Positions 50,023 to 58,177 of a stretch of 64,000 nucleotides of DNA are shown here, one piece after another. The translations under genes and the position numbers were made by a program. The notes under the pieces were generated by a model. The model ran no database searches. It was not told the origin of the DNA and was given only the letters and a program-made list of their open reading frames with translations. Origin of the DNA: Agrilactobacillus yilanensis (GTDB taxonomy: Bacteria; Bacillota; Bacilli; Lactobacillales; Lactobacillaceae); the NCBI RefSeq assembly GCF_003946725.1, contig NZ_RHOY01000011.1, positions 1 through 64,000 of the forward strand, read 5' to 3'. Positions within the stretch are counted from its first letter, which is position 1. Each line of letters opens with the position of its first letter.

Positions 50023-50772
50023 TCACAGCTGGTCACAATTTGATCGGCCAGTGTTCCGGTATTGTTGGGTTAAAGGCGCTTCAGGAAAAGCTTCCACCAC
50101 CGTTTTGCCCAATTCTTCAGCACTTTGAATCAAATCACTGCGGTCGATACTGCCAATGATTTTACTCTCAATATCATCAGCCAACTGCTGGACTTTGGCA
50201 GTCTCATCTTTGACATTGCGCCGATTCAACACTAAGCCTGCAAACTTGGCATAATTGCGGTTTTGGAACTGCTGAACCGCCGTGGCAATATTTGCCGCCG
50301 CATAAATAGACATATTTTCACCGGAAGTAACCACGACAACATAATCCGCATAACCCGGCCGCATCGGCATGGTAAAGCCGCCGCAGACCACGTCTCCTAA
50401 GACATCGTATAACACCACATCGGGCTGATATTTCTCATAAGCGCCTTTTTCGGCCAATTTCGTTAACGCCGCAATAATTCCTCGACCGGCACAACCTAAA
50501 CCCGGTGTTGGTCCGCCGGCTTCCGCACAGACAATATTTTTGTAACCAAGCCGCACCATTTCATCTAACGTAAATTGATCTTGCTTAGTCCGAACTAAAT
50601 CCAAAATAGTCGTGAGCTTTTCATTCCCCCGTAGTAAAATCGTGGAATCTGCTTTAGGATCACATCCAATTTGCATCACCTGTAAACCCTTGTCCGCCAT
50701 AGCGGCTGCCATATTTGAAACGGTGGTGGACTTCCCGATACCACCTTTACCATAAACTGCGATTTTAAGCAT
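50023..50772 (-). CDS. NifH/BchL-like iron protein (nitrogenase reductase-like)
   Basis: A 249-residue P-loop ATPase of the NifH family that passes electrons to component 1. Walker A is [13 protein letters not shown] (9-21); Cys94 in GLGCAGRG and Cys130 in [11 protein letters not shown] are the two ligands from each monomer of the bridging 4Fe-4S cluster; CDPKADST (37-44) is also kept. So it is not a MinD-type relative. The ATG at 50772 follows AAGGAG, and the gene overlaps the radical SAM gene by 8 bases. It is slightly shorter than nitrogenase NifH, missing the C-terminal extension. Confidence 0.95.
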   Translation of the reverse strand: MLKIAVYGKGGIGKSTTVSNMAAAMADKGLQVMQIGCDPKADSTILLRGNEKLTTILDLVRTKQDQFTLDEMVRLGYKNIVCAEAGGPTPGLGCAGRGIIAALTKLAEKGAYEKYQPDVVLYDVLGDVVCGGFTMPMRPGYADYVVVVTSGENMSIYAAANIATAVQQFQNRNYAKFAGLVLNRRNVKDETAKVQQLADDIESKIIGSIDRSDLIQSAEELGKTVVEAFPEAPLTQQYRNTGRSNCDQL

Positions 50773-51826
50773 GATACTCCTTCTTTCTAGGTTGAAAATC
50801 GCCACGGCTACGCACAACTTGGTAGCCGATGGTTTGCATTTGTTCTGATAATTTTTGAATCCCCGTGGCCGCATCATCATTAATCCCGGCCTTGTTGTCA
50901 TAAAGCAGATACTGCTTGCGAAAACGCAACGGTGAAAGATTGGGCATGACCACATTGCAGCCGGCCAAAACCCCCAACTGCCGGCCGTTGCCTTGAACCG
51001 TCCCTAAAGCCGTGGTGGCCGGCAATAAAACATCCGGCAGTAAAATCCGGCATAAACTCAAAATAAATAAAGTTAATTGTTCATTGCCCGCTGAATATGC
51101 TTTAAACGGTGTTTGACTATGGGGAATAAACGGCCCAATCCCGATCATCTCCGGCTGAAATTCAGTGGTGAAGACCATATCGGTGGCTAAATCCGCAATC
51201 GTTTGAAACGGCGCCCCCACCATAAAGCCGCACCCCGTCTGATAACCAATGGCCTTTAGTTCTTTTAAACACTGCATCCGATGCTCAAACGGCTGGTAAG
51301 CGGGATGCCAGCGGCGATAAAGGGCAGGTGACGCTGTCTCATGTCGTAATAAAAACCGATCCGCCCCCGCATCAAAGAACCGCTGATAAGCCGCCTTTGT
51401 ACTTTCACCGATGGACAACGTAATGGCACAGTCCGGATAACGCTGGTGAATGGTAGCGATAATCTCTTCAAAGATCTCGGTGGTGTAGTAAGGATCCTCG
51501 CCGCCTTGCAGGACAAACGTGCGAAAACCATTTTGATAGCCATCTTCGCAGCAAGCCAAAATTTCAGCCTTGCTTAAACGATAGCGTTTTACTTGATGAT
51601 TGCTGTGCCGGATACCGCAGTACAGGCAGTCATTGCGGCAGTAGTTCGTATACTCCACAATCCCCCGGAAAAAGATCTTTTTGCCAAACTTAGCGATCGT
51701 CAATGCATGGGCCAATTGGGTGGCATAGGCCTGATCATCAGGCGTATAGTCGGTCAATACCGTCACCCATTGGGCATGGGTTAAATGATGGGTTTGGTAT
51801 AATTGATCAATTAAATCATGAACCAT
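50765..51826 (-). CDS. Radical SAM protein, HydE/BioB-like
   Basis: A 353-residue radical SAM enzyme. The cluster motif is C63-x3-C67-x2-C70 in [12 protein letters not shown], preceded by [11 protein letters not shown], typical of HydE and Pyl[34 protein letters not shown] and [12 protein letters not shown] further match the HydE branch. HydE helps build the [FeFe]-hydrogenase cofactor, but no hydrogenase, HydF or HydG is in the window. As first gene of an operon with NifH- and NifDK-like proteins it most likely builds or modifies a cofactor for them; that is inference. Confidence 0.88.
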   Translation of the reverse strand: MVHDLIDQLYQTHHLTHAQWVTVLTDYTPDDQAYATQLAHALTIAKFGKKIFFRGIVEYTNYCRNDCLYCGIRHSNHQVKRYRLSKAEILACCEDGYQNGFRTFVLQGGEDPYYTTEIFEEIIATIHQRYPDCAITLSIGESTKAAYQRFFDAGADRFLLRHETASPALYRRWHPAYQPFEHRMQCLKELKAIGYQTGCGFMVGAPFQTIADLATDMVFTTEFQPEMIGIGPFIPHSQTPFKAYSAGNEQLTLFILSLCRILLPDVLLPATTALGTVQGNGRQLGVLAGCNVVMPNLSPLRFRKQYLLYDNKAGINDDAATGIQKLSEQMQTIGYQVVRSRGDFQPRKKEYHA

Positions 51827-51855
51827 AATTTGTCATCCCTCTATTAGAAAAACAC

Positions 51856-51892
51856 AAAAAGGCTGGGACAAAACACAAGTTTTGTACCAGCC
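51856..51892 (-). repeat. GGCTGGGACAAAAC hairpin in the operon leader
   Basis: GGCTGGTACAAAAC and GTTTTGTCCCAGCC form a strong stem followed on the minus strand by TTTTTG, just before the AGAGGG ribosome site of the radical SAM gene. Similar GGCTGGGACA hairpins are widespread intergenic elements in lactobacilli and staphylococci. As placed here it could terminate transcription in the leader. Bases 51893-52121 contain no other gene that I trust; TATGAT at 52085 is a weak -10 for the rightward hydrolase. Confidence 0.65.
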
Positions 51893-52121
51893 TCATTTCG
51901 TCAAAAAAATAAGCCTTCAGAAATGATTCTGCCAAATGGCGCATCATTGTGTCTTTCATCTCAAAGATTTTTTGATGTCAGTACAAGTGAAATATATCAC
52001 AACAACGCATGGGCTTCAATGTTTTTGCCTGAAAAAATGACAGCCACGCAAAGCCGGAAACACTCTGAAAAATAGCAGAAATGGTATGATAAAGATGATC
52101 ATATATAAAGGGGAAGGGCAT

Positions 52122-53240
52122 ATGATAAAAACAAAAGGATCTCTCTTAAAATGGCTATTGGTACTCATTATGTTAGGGGGCACACTGGCACCAACGACGG
52201 CGCTGGCCGCCAGCACGCAAAACCCCAGTACGGCCGGGAATGTGGACCAACTCACAAGAACCCAGCGGCAGTACATTAACAAAAAACTCAAACGCCAGGC
52301 ACATTTTACCGGCACCGCCTTATTTTACCGCAACGGCCACGTCATCTATCAGCAAGGCTACGGCTACGCCAATTACAACCAAAAAATTAAAAATAGCGCC
52401 AAAACCATGTATCAATGGGCCTCGGTACAAAAATCCGTCACCGCCGTCTTATTGATGTATCAAGTCCAACAAGGCAAAGTCAGCCTGGATGATAAATTAG
52501 CCCAATATTATCCTAATATCGCCGGGGGCAAACAAGTGACCTTGCGGCAAATGCTGGATATGCGTTCTGGACTGTGGCTGGCCAAGCCCCAAACGTTTTA
52601 TAGCGCCAATGATAAAGACATCGTAAATTATGCCGTCGAAAATACACAATTTGTGGCGGCTTCATTAAATAAGTGGAACTATCAAGCCGTTAACTTCTTA
52701 TTATTAGCCGGCATTATTGAACAAGTCAGCGGCCGGACGTATGCCCAAGAAGCAAACCGGGTCATCTTTAAACCGTTGCATCTGAAAAACACCGGCTTTA
52801 TGCCCAACCCGGATACCACGCACTGGGCCACTAGCTACCGCAATACCGGTGTTCATTACTACAGCTACAGCCGACCGGAGACCATCACCAAGCCCACGTA
52901 CAATCGGGAATTAGGTACCGGCAATCTGTATTCTACAGCAGGGGACCTATTGCACATACAGCAGGCGGTCATTCATGGTAAAATTATATCAAAGACGGCA
53001 CTGGCACAATTGCGGGATGCTACCGGCGGTCATTATCGCGGGGGGATTTATAATTATGCCGATCATGTGTATGCACGGGGCTGTATTTCGGGTTATGAAA
53101 ATGTCTTTTGTTTAGACAAAACCGGAAACACCGGCGTCGTTTTAATGGGGAATCGTTATTTCTATGGTAAGAAAAAACCTGAATCCCATACTTCTAAGGC
53201 GTTAGCCCATGATCTGTTTAAGTATTTACAAAAACAATAA
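52122..53240 (+). CDS. Secreted serine hydrolase, class C beta-lactamase/PBP4*-like
   Basis: A 372-residue exported protein. The signal peptide ends near residue 30 (MLGGTLAPTTALAAS). The beta-lactamase-family SxxK is Ser101-Val-Gln-Lys104 in WASVQKSVTAVLL; NYQAVNFLLLAGIIEQVSG corresponds to the second motif region although its usual Tyr-x-Asn is altered. Such proteins in lactobacilli are D,D-peptidase-like or esterase-like rather than antibiotic resistance enzymes. AAAGGGGAAGGG sets the ATG at 52122; a longer frame from 52086 would displace the signal peptide. Confidence 0.87.
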   Translation: MIKTKGSLLKWLLVLIMLGGTLAPTTALAASTQNPSTAGNVDQLTRTQRQYINKKLKRQAHFTGTALFYRNGHVIYQQGYGYANYNQKIKNSAKTMYQWASVQKSVTAVLLMYQVQQGKVSLDDKLAQYYPNIAGGKQVTLRQMLDMRSGLWLAKPQTFYSANDKDIVNYAVENTQFVAASLNKWNYQAVNFLLLAGIIEQVSGRTYAQEANRVIFKPLHLKNTGFMPNPDTTHWATSYRNTGVHYYSYSRPETITKPTYNRELGTGNLYSTAGDLLHIQQAVIHGKIISKTALAQLRDATGGHYRGGIYNYADHVYARGCISGYENVFCLDKTGNTGVVLMGNRYFYGKKKPESHTSKALAHDLFKYLQKQ

Positions 53241-53278
53241 CGCCCCTGTCCGTCCAAAAATCAAGGAGGCAATTATTT

Positions 53279-54148
53279 ATGGTAAAAAAAATCGGTTTCA
53301 TCGGTACCGGCGTGATGGGGACCGGGATGATCAAAAACTTAATCGCCCACGACTTCCCAGTCACCGTCTATAACCGGACAAAAGCCCATGCCAAAGCAGT
53401 GCTAGATGCAGGCGCAACTTGGCTAAACACCCCTGCAGAAGTCGCCCAAGCTACAGACGTGGTCATCACCATCCTAGGCTTTCCAGAAGACGTTCAACAA
53501 GTGTACTTCGGCCAAGATGGGATCTTTGAAGGCGTCCACAGTAATCAAGTCTTAATTGACATGACCACCACACGGCCTAGCATCGCCCAACGGATCTATG
53601 CCCAAGCCCAAGCCAATCAAATTGATGCGTTAGATGCGCCAGTTTCAGGCGGGGATATTGGTGCTCAAAACGCCACTTTGACCATTATGGTGGGCGGCGA
53701 TCAAGCCGTGTTTGAGGGCCAGCAAGATATTTTTAACGCCATGGGCAAACAAGTGAAATACTTCGGTCCAGCCGGCAGCGGCCAGCATACGAAAATGGCC
53801 AATCAAATTATGATTGCCGGCACAATGACGGGTTTAACAGAAATGCTAGTGTATGCTAAAAAAGCCGGTTTAGATTTGGCGGCGGTCTTAGATACAGTGG
53901 GTAATGGCGCTGCAGCCAACTGGTCATTAAGTAACTACGGCCCAAGAATTTTGAAAAATGATTATACCCCTGGCTTTTTTGCCAAACATTTCTTAAAAGA
54001 CCTCCGCATTGCCTTAGACAGTGCCCGAGAAATGAAAATTGAATTACCAGCGACCCTTGAAGCAAATCGGCTTTATCAGATTTTAGTGGAAGACAAAGGA
54101 CTGGGGAATGACGGCACACAAGCGCTGATTAAATTGTGGTGGCAATAA
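53279..54148 (+). CDS. 3-hydroxyisobutyrate dehydrogenase family oxidoreductase
   Basis: A 289-residue beta-hydroxyacid dehydrogenase (GarR/MmsB family). GFIGTGVMGTGM at 5-16 is the dinucleotide-binding loop, DAPVSGGDIGAQ (about 119-130) the substrate-binding motif and GSGQHTKMANQI contains the catalytic Lys. The substrate may be tartronate semialdehyde, 3-hydroxyisobutyrate, or gamma-hydroxybutyrate. AAGGAGG precedes the ATG. It is 38 bases after the serine hydrolase and may be co-transcribed. A terminator follows. Confidence 0.92.
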   Translation: MVKKIGFIGTGVMGTGMIKNLIAHDFPVTVYNRTKAHAKAVLDAGATWLNTPAEVAQATDVVITILGFPEDVQQVYFGQDGIFEGVHSNQVLIDMTTTRPSIAQRIYAQAQANQIDALDAPVSGGDIGAQNATLTIMVGGDQAVFEGQQDIFNAMGKQVKYFGPAGSGQHTKMANQIMIAGTMTGLTEMLVYAKKAGLDLAAVLDTVGNGAAANWSLSNYGPRILKNDYTPGFFAKHFLKDLRIALDSAREMKIELPATLEANRLYQILVEDKGLGNDGTQALIKLWWQ

Positions 54149-54171
54149 GCGGTAGGTGATGCAGTTAAACG

Positions 54172-54200
54172 AACTCAGTCGGGCTGACTGGGTTCTTTTT
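54172..54200 (+). terminator. Intrinsic terminator
   Basis: GAACTCAGTC pairs with GACTGGGTTC, followed by TTTTT. Confidence 0.8.
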
Positions 54201-54260
54201 AAAATGATAATTTTTCTTAAAGCTTTTTAAAAGATACTTAAATCACAAGTGCGGAGTCTT

Positions 54261-54286
54261 ATATCTAATCTTAGATATGTTAAAAT
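54261..54286 (+). promoter_or_regulatory. Palindrome overlapping the promoter of the first SLAP gene
   Basis: ATATCTAA and TTAGATAT form a perfect 8-base inverted repeat with a 2-base spacer (54261-54278), immediately before an extended -10 TGTTAAAAT. It is a good candidate for a repressor or activator site controlling the surface protein. Confidence 0.5.
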
Positions 54287-54350
54287 GATCCTGTATCTAT
54301 ATATTGGAAGAACGAAACGTTATATTATCTATTAAGGGTGGGGTAGAAAA

Positions 54351-56579
54351 GTGTATAAACCAAAACATAAAAGACCAACAGAAGTCAAAGTAAACGGTAA
54401 AGTAGCGACATTAGCAGCCAGTGCGGTTATGTTAGCGACACCAGTATTGCAAAGTGTCAGCCCAGCATTTGCAGCAGAGGGTACAACCGATTCTACTACA
54501 GAACAAGATGCTGACAAGAACGAAGTTGTTAAAGAGGCAGATTCTTATAGCGTAGGAGATTTGCAGGGTTTAGTTGAAACTGTTGAAAAATTAGCTGATG
54601 ACGGTACTAAAGAGACAATCGAAACGCCTGGTTTTACTTTGCCGAGTGTTCAAGTGCTACAAGGAGCGCTTGATGAAGCTAATGATGTAATTACAAAAAA
54701 TACAAATACAGAGGCAGACGCTACTGAGGCTTATAATGCACTAAATGAGGCACAAACAACTTATACGGCAGACTCGGCAACAGATAAAGCAACTTATGAT
54801 AATTTACAAACAGCAATTAAAGCTGGTACTGATGCTACTAAGGGTAAGCCTGAAGCCAAGATTACAGCATTAAACACTGCAATTGAAACTGCAAAAGCTA
54901 TTTATGAAGCTGCAGACCTAACAACTGATACGTTTGGAAGTAAAGCTGATGCTGCGGTTAGTGCAATTACAGCAGCAATTACCGATCTGGGTGACGAGAC
55001 AACCGATACTGATGACACTGGTGTTGCTACGCAGGACGAAAAAGATGATTTAAAGGCAGCACTAGACAAATTTGAAGCATTAGACGAGGCCGATTACACA
55101 GCGGATTCTTACACTGCTGCAAAAGCAGTTTACGACAATGGAAATAAAATCTACACGGATACTGATGCTACATCAGAACAAGTTAACAATGCAACTACCG
55201 CTATTAACACGGCTATTGACGGCTTAGTCAAGGTTGTAGACGATTCCGGTATTGCGACAGCTGCAGAAAAAGCAGTGCTCAGACAGATACTCGACAAGGC
55301 GACTGCTATCAAGCCAGCTGGCTACACCAATGAGACTTATCAAAACTTGCAGGGTGCTATACAAGCTGCTCAAAGCGTCTATTTAGATAAAGAAGCAACC
55401 AGTAATGCGGTGAACGCAGCTAATGCCAATGTGCAAACGGCTTTGGACGATTTAGTAGCAATTACAGATGGCAGCACAACGACAACGACAGAACAAACTT
55501 TACGCAATTTGGTGACGCAATCTGAGACTTTCAACCTTTGGGATTACACCCAAGCTTCATGGAATACGTTGAACCATGCGCAAGTTAATGCCAAATATAT
55601 CTTATCTTTGGATAATCCAAGCCAAACACAATTAGATGATGCTTATGATTACTTAAGCGATGCCATCGACAAGTTAGTTGAAGCTAATGACAGCAGTGCT
55701 TTGAAACAATTAGGTGACTTGTACACGCAAGTCGGTCGTTTGTCCGCCAGTGATTTCACAACGAATTCATGGGCTAAAGTAGTAACTGCTAGAAACGCCG
55801 CAGAGGTTGTCTTAGAAGGCGGCTTTGATGCATCTGTTTCTAACGTCCAGACCGCTTATGACAACTTACAAACCGCAATTAAGGGCTTAGTAAGCACTGA
55901 TGCCAATTACTCTGAAAAGACAAAATTAAGTGATTTGTACAGCGAAGTAGAATATTACACTAAAGGTTCAACTGTCGATGATGTCTGGGCAGCTTTCGTA
56001 ACTGCTAGAGACAACGCTGCTGCAGCTTTGAAATCTGATGACAGTACCGTTATCGACTACATGGTAGCGAATGACGCCTTAACGGAAGCTGTGACGGCTT
56101 TAGGCGATACTGCAGACACGAGTTACATTGCCACAGCCGCTTACAGAGATATTGACGGTGTGGGTAAAGTCTTCTTCTCTGATAACCAAGGGATTGTTTT
56201 GTATAACAAGCCAGAAGGCAAACAAGTCAAAGACGCTGACGGAGAAGGTCGGATGTTAGCTAACGAATCCAGATGGAAAGTTATGCGCCAAGCAACGCTA
56301 CAAGACGGCTCTTCATGGTATGAAGTTGGGAAGAACCAATGGGTAAACGCCAGATTTGTCATGATCGAAGAGGCTCAAATTGGCCAAATCGACTACTTAC
56401 CAGATATGGGCGTTAACTTGTGGGTCTTTGAACCAGACGGCTTACATTTCACCGGCCGGCGCCTAGATAACGGCAGCCAATGGGAGATGTGGGGCAGCAT
56501 GATGATCAACGGCCAACAATACTTCAACCTTGGGGCTAACCAATGGGTGAACGCAGAATATATTGCAATTGCAGAATAA
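54351..56579 (+). CDS. SLAP-domain surface protein with FIVAR-like repeats
   Basis: A 742-residue secreted protein with a GTG start (GGGG upstream). Signal peptide to about residue 42. Residues 60-590 hold about seven helical FIVAR-like repeats of 70-80 residues (pattern such as YTADSYTAAKAVYDNG, NAATTAINTAIDGLV), typical of long adhesins. The C-terminal 150 residues contain two SLAP repeats ending in VGKNQWVNARF and LGANQWVNAEY, which bind wall polymers non-covalently. There is no LPXTG motif. Probably an adhesin displayed on the cell wall. Confidence 0.88.
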   Translation: MYKPKHKRPTEVKVNGKVATLAASAVMLATPVLQSVSPAFAAEGTTDSTTEQDADKNEVVKEADSYSVGDLQGLVETVEKLADDGTKETIETPGFTLPSVQVLQGALDEANDVITKNTNTEADATEAYNALNEAQTTYTADSATDKATYDNLQTAIKAGTDATKGKPEAKITALNTAIETAKAIYEAADLTTDTFGSKADAAVSAITAAITDLGDETTDTDDTGVATQDEKDDLKAALDKFEALDEADYTADSYTAAKAVYDNGNKIYTDTDATSEQVNNATTAINTAIDGLVKVVDDSGIATAAEKAVLRQILDKATAIKPAGYTNETYQNLQGAIQAAQSVYLDKEATSNAVNAANANVQTALDDLVAITDGSTTTTTEQTLRNLVTQSETFNLWDYTQASWNTLNHAQVNAKYILSLDNPSQTQLDDAYDYLSDAIDKLVEANDSSALKQLGDLYTQVGRLSASDFTTNSWAKVVTARNAAEVVLEGGFDASVSNVQTAYDNLQTAIKGLVSTDANYSEKTKLSDLYSEVEYYTKGSTVDDVWAAFVTARDNAAAALKSDDSTVIDYMVANDALTEAVTALGDTADTSYIATAAYRDIDGVGKVFFSDNQGIVLYNKPEGKQVKDADGEGRMLANESRWKVMRQATLQDGSSWYEVGKNQWVNARFVMIEEAQIGQIDYLPDMGVNLWVFEPDGLHFTGRRLDNGSQWEMWGSMMINGQQYFNLGANQWVNAEYIAIAE

Positions 56580-56594
56580 AAATTAAATTGAACG

Positions 56595-56637
56595 ACAAAA
56601 CACCAGCTGAGGCAATACCTTGGCTGGTGTTTTTTGG
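56595..56637 (+). terminator. Intrinsic terminator
   Basis: AAAACACCAGC pairs with GCTGGTGTTTT. Confidence 0.85.
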
Positions 56638-57086
56638 GTGCGTTTAAGCGGAAAATTTTATGTAAACAAAAAGCCCCCCTACCGATCGGGAGACTTTTGC
56701 AATTATGAGCGATTCAGTAACGAATACCAACATAAAGTATAACCGAAATTACTCAAAAAAGAAATACCCTTGTAACGATAATGAAACGTAAAAGCAAAAT
56801 TAAGACTAAAGACTGACGGCAAAGCCTTGATAAAATAACGTTTTGGAGAAATTAAAAAAATAATGGTAGGTGCAAAATTTTTTTCAGCATACTAGATGTT
56901 GTGTTTTGGTACAGAGCAGGTGCCTCAAATTTTGAAGGGCCAAAGCCTTGATAATTAAGGCTTGCTAAAAAATAACAGCATTTTTTTAAAAAAAGATTTC
57001 CGTTTTTGCGTTTAGGATTGTTACTAGTTTATGTAAGCAAGTTTGCTAGCAACGAACCTTACAAAAAAACTTAGGAGGCAACATTA
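56638..57086. other. Gap upstream of the DUF1659/DUF2922 pair
   Basis: No gene seen. AAAGCCTTGATAA occurs twice (about 56825 and 56952); the second copy forms AAGCCTT/AAGGCTT. An imperfect hairpin near 56670-56695 (GCCCCCCTACCGATCGGGAGAC) reads as a terminator on the minus strand. Promoter for the rightward pair not identified with confidence. Confidence 0.4.
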
Positions 57087-57299
57087 ATGGCACTTAATTG
57101 GAACGGCACAACTTTAAACTACACACTGGCAGGCGATCACTATCCACATGGTAAGAAAATGCGACAATTCAAAAATGTGGTGAAAAACCCCGATGAAGCA
57201 AAAGTTTCAGCATTAGGGGCAACTTTAGCCAGCTTTGGCGAAGCCGATGAACTTGTGGATAGCGAAATTGTCACACGTCACTCTGTTGTGACTGACTAA
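57087..57299 (+). CDS. DUF1659 family protein
   Basis: A 70-residue protein with the DUF1659 pattern: an initial beta pair, KMRQFKNVVKNPDEAKVSAL in the middle, and an ending LVDSEIVTRHSVV. The function of the family is unknown; it often neighbours a DUF2922 gene, as here. No signal or membrane segment. Strong TAGGAGG precedes the ATG. Its position between two SLAP genes does not by itself indicate a role in the surface layer. Confidence 0.8.
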   Translation: MALNWNGTTLNYTLAGDHYPHGKKMRQFKNVVKNPDEAKVSALGATLASFGEADELVDSEIVTRHSVVTD

Positions 57300-57313
57300 T
57301 AGGAGGAAATTAA

Positions 57314-57556
57314 ATGAAACAACTACAAATGATTTTTAAAACCAGCGAGGGTAACCGCAGTGCTCTATCATTAAATGACGTTCGAGAAGATTTAGAACCG
57401 ACAGTCGTTAAGGGGGCGATGGAAAACATTGCCAAATCTGAATTATTTATTAAAGATGATGTGGCACTTTATGATGAAATTATGGCGGCACAGTATGTCT
57501 CCAGAACCGTTACCGAACTCTTTAAGCACAAACCCGAGACTAAAACTAGAAATTAA
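57314..57556 (+). CDS. DUF2922 family protein
   Basis: An 80-residue protein with the DUF2922 pattern: KQLQMIFKTSEGNRSALSLN at the N-terminus, then two amphipathic helices. It starts 15 bases after the DUF1659 gene with AGGAGG upstream and completes the commonly seen two-gene unit. The C-terminal extension HKPETKTRN is basic. Function unknown. Confidence 0.78.
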   Translation: MKQLQMIFKTSEGNRSALSLNDVREDLEPTVVKGAMENIAKSELFIKDDVALYDEIMAAQYVSRTVTELFKHKPETKTRN

Positions 57557-57595
57557 AATTACTTTCATGATCTAAAAACAGTATCATATAGTTGC

Positions 57596-57634
57596 AAAAA
57601 GGCGGCGGGCACATTATTGTGTCTGTCGCCTTTT
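57596..57634 (+). terminator. Intrinsic terminator of the DUF1659/DUF2922 pair
   Basis: AAAAAGGCGGCGGGCAC pairs with GTGTCTGTCGCCTTTT. Confidence 0.8.
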
Positions 57635-57639
57635 CGTTG

Positions 57640-58177
57640 TGGAGAATAGAATGGATACAGTAAAACTGTCAAGGACAGTACTACACAGAATTAGCAAAAC
57701 CAGTTATGGTAAATAGCAAGTCTGTGCGCTTGCTATGTAAATAAAAAATGAATTATGTGCGTCAAAAATTTAGCGATTTTAAGTTCAAATTGGCGCCAAT
57801 TTCTGAAAAGTTGAAAGTTTTTTAGAATATTTTGTTTGTAATACTCTTGTAATATAAAAAAATCGAGGTTGATATACCAACGTTTTAAGATAATCTTAAG
57901 AAATCCAAATGTTAAAAGTTGATTGCAGAGCAAAAAAAATCCTTTTTAGAGTTCACAAAACATCTTTTTTATTGTAACATGATTGTGTTGGTAAATAATT
58001 GACCAACAACGATATACTGATTTCCGTGTCTAGCTAGCTGGAGATTAAAGCATCGTCAAAGCCCACCGCGGGGACTTTGGTTACTTTGATCTTTATTGTA
58101 CAAAACAAACGGTAAATATGTTATAATCGTAATGGTATCAATTATAAATTATGAGAATTTTAGGAGGAATACCACAC
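57640..58177 (+). promoter_or_regulatory. Leader and promoter region of the major SLAP gene
   Basis: Long AT-rich region. GTTGGT/ACCAAC (about 57988-58008) and CAAAGCCC/GGGACTTTG (58053-58075) are hairpins. An extended -10 promoter TGTTATAAT (TATAAT 58122-58127) lies about 50 bases before the gene. S-layer genes commonly have several promoters and a stable structured leader; the hairpins may serve the latter. I see no convincing gene; a 66-codon minus-strand frame (57733-57933) looks random. Confidence 0.5.

Noticed and set aside
47516-51826. True nitrogen-fixation (nif) cluster
   Set aside because: nifB, nifE, nifN and a recognisable FeMo-cofactor ligand pair are missing, and the beta-type subunit lacks the usual cluster cysteines.
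51816-51959. Short minus-strand reading frame overlapping the radical SAM start
   Set aside because: It runs through the GGCTGGGACA hairpin and out of frame over the real gene start; typical chance frame across this repeat.
57733-57933. 66-codon minus-strand frame in the S-layer leader
   Set aside because: No ribosome site, composition follows the AT-rich DNA, and it lies in a regulatory leader.
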